Shown here one piece after another: positions 58,089 to 64,000 of a DNA stretch of 64,000 nucleotides. This stretch comes from Campanula takesimana (Eukaryota > Streptophyta > Magnoliopsida > Asterales > Campanulaceae): assembly GCA_026119855.1 (NCBI GenBank), contig JAOWBW010000039.1:2170001-2234000 (forward strand). Direction: 5' to 3'. The translations under genes were made by a program, and so were the position numbers. The notes beneath the pieces were generated by a model that was not told where the DNA came from, made no database searches, and was given only the letters and a program-made list of their open reading frames with translations. Every line of letters begins with the position of its first letter. Position 1 is the stretch's first letter.

Positions 58089-59077
58089 ATGGCTTCAAAC
58101 GGCAACAACAACGGAATTCCTGTGTCCAACGAAGGGTTATTCCGCATGGTGGAAGCATTGAAAGGGCAAGTTGATACACTAGACGAGAATGTCCGCCGTA
58201 AGGATGATTTATGGCGAGCCCGTTACGAGCATGTAGACATGGCCCATAAAAGAGAAGTATCCAAACTCGAGGACCAATTGAAAGGGCTCACGAGTGAAAG
58301 AAAAGTCCAAAGCATTGATACCGGTTTGGTCAACACTCTCATGTCCTACATTGACCAAAGGCTTAGTGGGCTAAATTTGCGCAAGGGCCCAAGCACCGAT
58401 CTTCATCAAGCTTCTCTCCTCATGAACACAATAGAGGCTCTTCCCGAAAAGTTCAAGATGCCCGATATTGGCAAGTTCAACGGCAACTCTTGCCCTGACG
58501 CTCATGTTGACTCCTACATTTGGGCCATGCTACCAAAGAAAGTGTCTCCTCAAATAATGGCACAATGCTTCCCGCTTACTCTCGAGGGGGTCGCAAAAGA
58601 TTGGTATATGGGTCTTCTAGTTTCCACCCGCCTCAATTTGGATGTCGCTATGCTTGCCTTCAAGTCACAATATCAAGGCAACTCCATATACCAAGATTGG
58701 AGAGCACCGTGCAAATGGGTGATGAATCATTTGGGGACTTCTATCGCCGTTGGAATGACAAGCTAGCCGAGATGGTTGATAGGCCTTCCAAGAAGGAACA
58801 AATGGACATCTTCTTGAAGTGTTTGAAAATGGACTACCGCACTCATCTTAGTGGGGCTTTTCACTCCGATTTTTCAAGCATGTATGATGCGGGGGTTAGA
58901 ATTGACAATTTGCTCCGAGAAGTGGCCGAGTCCTCCTATGACACAAGCTTCAACGACAAAGGGTTCCCAAGAAATGACATGGAAGAATGTAGTGACATGG
59001 AAGACTACAACGACAATGAGGACTACAACGACATGGAGGATGACGACAACAATCTCCGTTTCTCTTTCTCTACCTAG
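58089..59077 (+). pseudogene. gag of element B, one frameshift from open
   Basis: ATG at 58089 (MASNGNNNG). Frame one has NVRRKDDLWRARYE, a charged coiled coil, then the capsid: EALPEKFKMPDIGKFNGNSCP, HVDSYIWAMLPK, FPLTLEGVAKDWYMGL. A frameshift at about 58690-58715 moves to a second frame with GDESFGDFYRRWNDKLAEMV, RPSKKEQMDIFLKCL and VRIDNLLREVAE, then an acidic tail with repeated DYND/DMED units and LRFSFST, stop at 59075. The retrotransposon gag core is plain. There is no zinc knuckle. It would build the particle shell. With a single frameshift it is the best preserved gag in the window. Confidence 0.9.
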
Positions 59078-59398
59078 AAATAGGATTAAAAAAAAAAGTC
59101 AAAAGTCCTCTAATGTGTGCATTAATGTTTTCTCTCGTCCAATGTTAAATTTTGCAGTCAATCATTAAATAAAGGTCGTTCTTGTCCTCATACACTCTTC
59201 CAAGTTGCTCAATCTAATTCTTGGCAAAATGATGAAAAGGTGTCTAAACAAGTTTTGGAATGAAGGCCTTCGCTTGAACGCCTAGGGGCTAAACATCGAC
59301 GACGGCATCAACAACGAAGACATCAAAACATCAACGGCGAAATCAAGACAAAGAAAGGTGGAGCAATGATCATGGAGCAAAGTTTTCAAAAGGGGATA

Positions 59399-59432
<34 letters not shown>

Positions 59433-61178
59433 CGCTAGGTTGAAATCCTCAAATCAACCTAGGCAAAAGTTAGAGCACAAAAAAAAAATAAAAAAAATCC
59501 CCCTTCATTCAAAGAAGTTCACAACAACAACATCATTCCACCAAACGAAGCAACATCGACAACAATCACGACGAAGCAACAATTCATCACGGCGAATGGA
59601 GAATCCACAAGAACTACGGTGACCTGAGCCTCTTCACTGGAGGAACGTAGGCAACCTTCGGGTTCGGTCTCATGCAAGAAAGAAGATATGTTTAGCCCTA
59701 CCGCGTTATGGTGATCGGCCTTCATCTCGAACTTGTCATGACATCTTTGTACAATTCATTTGCCAATGAATTAATCACCTCAAGATTGAACAACTTTCTT
59801 AGATTGGAATCACTTTCCGTTCCTTGTAGAGTCTAGGGCTTCTATTCTTTTTTTTATTACTCCCAATTTCTTGCAATCAAATTGGGGCTTTCCTTCTTTT
59901 CTCTATTAATTACTTACTTGCCATCGTGAGTCATTCAATAAATATATAAATATGTGAAGTCAACACTAGGGACCACTTCCCTAGTCGAGTCAATGTCACT
60001 CATCTTTAGTGACAAGAGGTCTTCACCGTAAAATCATATGTCTTATCTCCTCAGCCAGAGTTAATGCACACTTCCTCATTAATCGAGTCAAAAAAAAATA
60101 AAGACGCAAAAGAGATGCCCGCTAGATTGAAAACCCGAAAGGGCGGTCTAGGCAAAAAACAGGGTGCGTCATAAAAAAATGAGAGAGTGAGAGAGAGAAG
60201 GGAAAGAGAAATGGAGATCTCCGGCCTCTAAGGAAGACAACTGCACAAGCTCTTCATTGGATCTCCTCAACAAATCAATTCCCCACCGAGTCAACTTTGG
60301 GATTGCTCGACAAGATATGGCACCATCAAAGGTTGTCTTGGGTTATCGGTATCATTCTCCAGCAGTGTGCATTTTTGGGTTCATGAAAAGAAGGCCCGTG
60401 GTAACCAAGACATATCTGAGAACGAGCCCATCATAAAAGGGCACGAGGTTTCACAAATAATCCTTAGCTAGTCAATTGGCTTGGGCAGCAAATACCAACA
60501 ACATGTGTCTCAGTTTTCAAAGCTTCTTCAAGTATGTGCTTCTAAAGTACGCCGAAAGGCTCCCGAGAAATGGAGCAGCTCTTGCCATGTCCTCTTATGT
60601 TTATCCCCTCGCACGAGGATGGGTCACTCTTGCTTTGATCAACAAATTGTGATGCCCTAGGGGCTATGTGACTCAAGAACAAGGGCTTCTTTTGCTTCAT
60701 TTGACAATCAATAAGCCCTAGGGGCTATGATCGAGAAATATGTGTGAGACTATCCTCAAAGTCTCTCAAAAGGGATGTCAAAAATCCCTCTTGTCATGTG
60801 TGCCCATACTCGTTCCCCCAATCAAGGATGGACCTTTCTCTCAATCAATGATGGTACTCTAGGGGCTATGGTCAAGTCTTAAAGGCTCCCTCGGCAAGAA
60901 GCAATTCACTTCAATGTCCCAAGCAACATTTGAAGCTCTATACCGAAAGGTCTCAAGGGGCTTCAGAATCTACAATCTTTTGGGCCACGGCTTTACAGTA
61001 ATTCAAGCAAAGGGCAATATTGGGGCTTCGTAATTAACAAGCTTTTGGGCAGTGGTACCCGAGCAATACAATTTGGGAGTAGTCTTATGGCTCCATGAAA
61101 GGGATCAAACTTCAATGGTCCCTCAACACTTCCAGTCAAAAGGTCTCTTGGTTTTAAATGAAGGCTCCGATGATATGA
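59078..61178 (+). other. element B non-coding body
   Basis: 2.1 kb without a credible gene. It contains a 32-base A run (about 59398-59429), hairpin B1, and GGGGCT(T) motifs near 59285, 59885, 60660, 60721, 60856, 60961 and 61022. It is partly collinear with 11960-13200 in A. Confidence 0.65.
59614..59650 (+). ncRNA. CTACG hairpin, copy B1
   Basis: CTACG (59614-59618) with CGTAG (59646-59650), inner stem CCTC with GAGG. The same fold as A1. Confidence 0.55.
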
Positions 61179-61650
61179 ATGAATTTGATGATTCTTGTTA
61201 GAACTCACAGCGAGATTTTGAAGGAAGTCTTAGAGAAAAGGAAAAAGATTCAATATGCTAGACTCACCCGGCTGAGTTATGGCGGGCAATGCCAATATGT
61301 CAACTCTAGAGACAGAGTTACAGCCAATCCCAATGTTTCTGCAAGTACTGCACCCCCTTCTCCAAGATCAAAAGCACAGGCTGCATCCGAAGATCCGCCG
61401 TCGGCTCAACTCAAGAAGACTCAAGCAAACATACCGTTCGAGACTTTATCACACCAAGACCTTATCATCTGCAACAACATCACCATCTCCCACGAGACGT
61501 CTCCCGAAGACCGTACTTCACTTCCAACATGGGCCTTCCGCCATTTGGGTATCAACCACAAAAAGGGCCATCCATGTCCAAGCAAGAGAAAGAGGAAGGT
61601 TACTTTCATGAGTCCTTCCCGATGTGGCATCCGCTCTCAATACAAAGCTA
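61179..61650 (+). pseudogene. relic of the region before a gypsy protease
   Basis: The frame reads SRDRVTANPN, SPRSKAQA, EDPPSAQLKKTQANI, TSPEDRTS; other frames add LPPFG and KRAIHVQARERGRL. The minus-strand element at 2540-2180 has PEDPLLVQLKKTQANI, TTPEDLT, LPPFGPDHNEAIYLKVRARGR in the same order just before its DGG active site. Here the homology stops at the point where the active site would begin. This is evidence that B (and C, 55290-55550) lost pol by deletion from such an element. Confidence 0.75.
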
Positions 61651-62488
61651 AGACGATTTGGGGCTTCATACCGAAAGTTCTTCACATCCCGCCATCTCGA
61701 AGCCCACATGACATTTGGGGCTTAGCAATCTCCCGAAACTTGGTATTAATGATATTCTCTTGGGGCTTGCCCACGTCGACAATGAAAGACAGTTTATTTG
61801 AATGGGCTAAGAGTTGATTCATCTTGGGGCTTCATAAGCCACTCAAAGTTCAGCATTCGAGGGGCTTTACAGTCAGCAACCCCTTGGCATCTCGACATCA
61901 ATAATCCTTTTGAAGCCCCATAAACGACAAATCTCTTGGGGCTAGACATCAATTTCGTTGGACACCACAGCAAAGAGACAACATTCAAACGAGGCAATCC
62001 GGACTTCGATCGAACATGACTTGATCTTGGGTTGGCTTTACAAACACACAATGGTTAAAATGGTTCACCCACGAACTAAAAAAAAAATCTTTTTCTCACA
62101 TGTGTGCATATTCTTTACCTTCTAATCTAAAAAAAAAAAAAAAAAAAGAAAAAAAATATCTTTTTCTTTTTCTCCTTCTATGTGCAAAAGTATGTGCTTT
62201 ACTTTGCTTTGCTCCTAGCATTCTTCCCCAGCGTTCTCCATCATCCTTGAACTATGCTGGTCTGATTCTCTTAAAGGGATACGTAGGTAGCCTTTTGGCA
62301 CGACCAACCATCACCCAGAATACCATCTCACCGACACTCCATCAAAACGAATTCATCATCAAAGGCAGCAGCGACACTCTCCGCCAATTCATCACCATCA
62401 ACATCATCATTCTCCATCCGAAGCATGGACATTCTTCAGCAAAAGCATCAACATCCTTCAGGAATCCATCCCCAATCAAGCGGCAATG
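61651..62488 (+). other. element B non-coding body with dense GGGGCTT motifs
   Basis: GGGGCT(T) occurs at about 61660, 61709, 61762, 61825, 61862 and 61939. Hairpin B2 and A runs (62081-62089, 62128-62154) follow. The ORF 62100-62492 is not conserved in frame with A. Confidence 0.6.
62252..62286 (+). ncRNA. CTACG hairpin, copy B2
   Basis: CTATG (62252-62256) with CGTAG (62282-62286), inner stem TCTCTT with AAGGGA. It uses the same wobble pairs as copy C. Confidence 0.55.
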
Positions 62489-62689
62489 GTAAGTGAAGGT
62501 ATGAACATCATTCATCTCAATCAATCTCCGCTTTCAAAAATCACTTCACACACAGAATCACTTTACTTCTCTCTCATGCAAAACTGATTTCAAATCACAT
62601 TGCACCACGAGCACAATTTCTCTCTTCATTTCACACTTCATGCATCTTCTTGCACAAACACATATACCTGCCAAGCACACATATAACAG
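62489..62689 (+). other. intron-like segment, element B (201 bp)
   Basis: ATG|GTAAGTGAAGG at 62489 and ATAACAG|GTACC ending at 62689. The borders match A and C. Confidence 0.5.
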
Positions 62690-62828
62690 GTACCACCACA
62701 AAGTCAACAGCATCCGCTACTCAAGGCACTTCATCCCCAGCAGAAAATGATCCACAATCAACCATGCCCGCATCCCCACGATAAAGTCAACAGCAACTGC
62801 AGCTCTAGACAGCAATTTGGTCTACGGT

Positions 62829-63350
62829 GATCCTGCTACCAGCAAACGGATCCTGCACCAGCAAACGGATCCTGCAATCAACAAACGGATCCCGCAATCA
62901 GTAAACGGATCCCGCTTCAGCAAACGGATCCCGCACCAGCAAACGGATCTCGCATTTCAGCAAACGGATCCCGCATTCAGCAAACGGATCCCGCCTCAGC
63001 AAACGGATCCCGCCTCAGCAAACGGATCCCGCATCAGCAAACGGATCCCGCTTCAACAAACGGATCCCGCTTCAGCAAACGGATCCCACATGAGCAAACA
63101 GATCCCGCATTCAGCAAACGGATCTCGCTTCAACCAATGGATCCCGCCATCAGCAAACGGAACCCGCTTCAGCAAATGGATCCCACATCAGCAAACGGAT
63201 CCCGCCTCAGCAAACGGATCCCGCCATCAGCAAACGGATCCCGCTTCAGCAAACGGATCCCGCATCAGCAAACGGATCTCGCTATCAGCAAACAGACCCC
63301 GCATCGGCAAACGGATCCCGCTTCAGCAAGACGGATCCCACCATATCTTT
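62829..63350 (+). repeat. element B tandem array, 19-21 bp units
   Basis: About 26 units with consensus TCAGCAAACGGATCCCGC. Unit length varies from 19 to 21 bp, so no frame is kept constant. Homologous in position to the 12 bp array in A. Confidence 0.95.
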
Positions 63351-63361
63351 TTTATATCAAT

Positions 63362-63430
63362 AAAGCCGCTCACACAGGGAGCGCACCCCCCATCTTTCAC
63401 AATTTCAAAATTCCCCTCTTTCTTTAAATT
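63362..63430 (+). other. first copy of terminal hairpin block, element B
   Basis: GCCGCTCACACAGGGAGCGCAC, followed by a TTTCACAATTTCAAAATTCCC stretch. A second copy follows at about 63717-63770, so this block is duplicated around the palindromic repeats. Confidence 0.75.
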
Positions 63431-63712
63431 GCGGCTGTGGTGGGCCGCCTCAGGCCACCACACCTTTTTAAATTTTTGTGGCCGTGGTGGGCCGCCTCAA
63501 GCCGCCACACCTTTTTAAATTTTGTGGCCGTGGTGGGCCGCCTCAAACCACCACACCTTTTTAAATTTTTGTGGCCGTGGTGGGCCGCCTCAAGCCACCA
63601 CACCTTTTTAAAACTTTTGTGGCCGTGGTGGGCCGCCTCAAGCCACCACACCTTTTTCGAAATTTTGTGGCCGTGGTGGGCCGCCTCAAGCCACCACACC
63701 CTTTCCATCTGA
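63431..63712 (+). repeat. six 46-49 bp repeats with internal palindrome
   Basis: The unit has GTGGCCGTGGTGGGCCGCC, then TCAAGCCACCACACC and a T/A-rich spacer. GTGGTGG pairs with CCACCAC within each unit. The starts lie near 63433, 63480, 63526, 63573, 63621 and 63669. Absent from elements A and C. Confidence 0.9.
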
Positions 63713-63863
63713 GAAAGCCGCTCACACAGGGAACGCACTCCTATCCTTTGTAATTTCAAATTCCCGCTTTATCGAGTCTTTGTTTTCTCTTGTCGATGTC
63801 CTCGGCGGTTGTCTTTCTTTCGTCGACGCATTTTTCTTCGCAATCCACGTCGCCGAGGGGCTC
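63713..63863 (+). other. element B 3' internal end
   Basis: Second hairpin block CGCTCACACAGGGAACG, a T/C-rich stretch and GTCGCCGAGGGGCTC before the 3' LTR. The same block is at 15571-15747 in A. Confidence 0.7.
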
Positions 63864-64000
63864 TGTATACACCCCGCTTTGGACCTCTCACCCCGATTGC
63901 ATACATAGTATTTTTATTTAACTTGTTTTTGTTAATTTCTGTTACTTCTGTTAAGTTTCTAACTGATTCCGTTAGTTTTGGACTAAACTGCATAACATAG
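63864..64000 (+). repeat. element B 3' LTR, start only
   Basis: TGTATACACCCCG (one change from TGTAGACACC) and the following 120 bp match the 5' LTR. The rest is outside the window. Confidence 0.9.

Larger units (their letters stand above)
55578..64000 (+). mobile_element. element B: non-autonomous gypsy retrotransposon, runs off window
   Basis: It has the same layout as A: 5' LTR 55578-56869, TGGCGACTCC primer site, leader, gag, non-coding body, intron-like segment, array and the first 137 bp of the 3' LTR (63864-64000). It is inserted in element C. There is no RT, RNase H or integrase. Compared with A it keeps the gag capsid and lacks the knuckle, and it keeps a relic of the pre-protease region. 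Confidence 0.9.

Noticed and set aside
62829..63350. Regular repeats reminiscent of a CRISPR array
   Set aside because: Units are 19-21 bp with no unique spacers and lie in a plant retrotransposon.

Overview
This is nuclear DNA of a flowering plant. The window is one deep nest of LTR retrotransposons and contains no complete host gene. The case for a plant rests on Ty1/copia elements of SIRE-like and other types, a Tekay/Del-like chromovirus with a chromodomain, Tat-like Ty3/gypsy elements with the TGGCGACTCC primer site, hAT-type MITEs, and a piece of the plant mitochondrial gene nad7. Almost every coding region is broken by stops or frameshifts. I cannot name the species.

Layout. 1-2935: minus-strand Tat-like gypsy relic (gag tail, protease, reverse transcriptase). 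2936-4890: copia 3' end and LTR, followed by an inverted partial LTR of the same family. 4992-19160: a minus-strand gypsy relic (3' LTR 4992-8083, gag pieces at 8084-8692, 17026-17236 and 18605-18745, then leader). It is split by three insertions: a 2.1 kb solo LTR (5733-7818), the complete plus-strand non-autonomous gypsy element A (8693-17025), and a 1.36 kb copia-type solo LTR (17237-18599). 19161-27480: plus-strand SIRE-like copia without LTRs (gag, PR, IN, RT, RNase H, and an extra 3' ORF with its own promoter-like region). 27481-27980: truncated gypsy LTR. 27981-37766: old minus-strand copia with a tandemly duplicated leader/LTR end and two hAT-like MITEs. 37767-42368: younger minus-strand copia pol with a 1 kb foreign insert that carries the nad7 piece. 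42369-55577: minus-strand non-autonomous gypsy element C, split by a chromovirus (43692-53519) that itself holds a 2.1 kb solo LTR (48337-50436). 55578-64000: plus-strand non-autonomous gypsy element B, running off the window.

The most coherent candidate system is the non-autonomous gypsy family A/B/C. Its members share LTRs and a gag (seen in A and B), and keep no reverse transcriptase or integrase. In place of pol they carry non-coding modules in a constant order: a leader hairpin (A, B), two copies of a CTACG...CGTAG hairpin whose inner stem covaries, a run of GGGGCTT motifs, a roughly 200 nt intron-like segment with GTAAGT and CAG borders, a tandem array built on AACGGAT whose period differs between members (12 versus 19 bp), and a CGCTC...GAGCG hairpin before the 3' LTR. 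B and C also retain the sequence just upstream of a protease like that of the relic at 1-2935, which suggests they derive from such an autonomous relative.

No exon, RNA structure or transcription claim here has been tested; all come from reading the sequence. Family-level assignments by motif are firm. Clade names (SIRE, Tat, Tekay) are probable.
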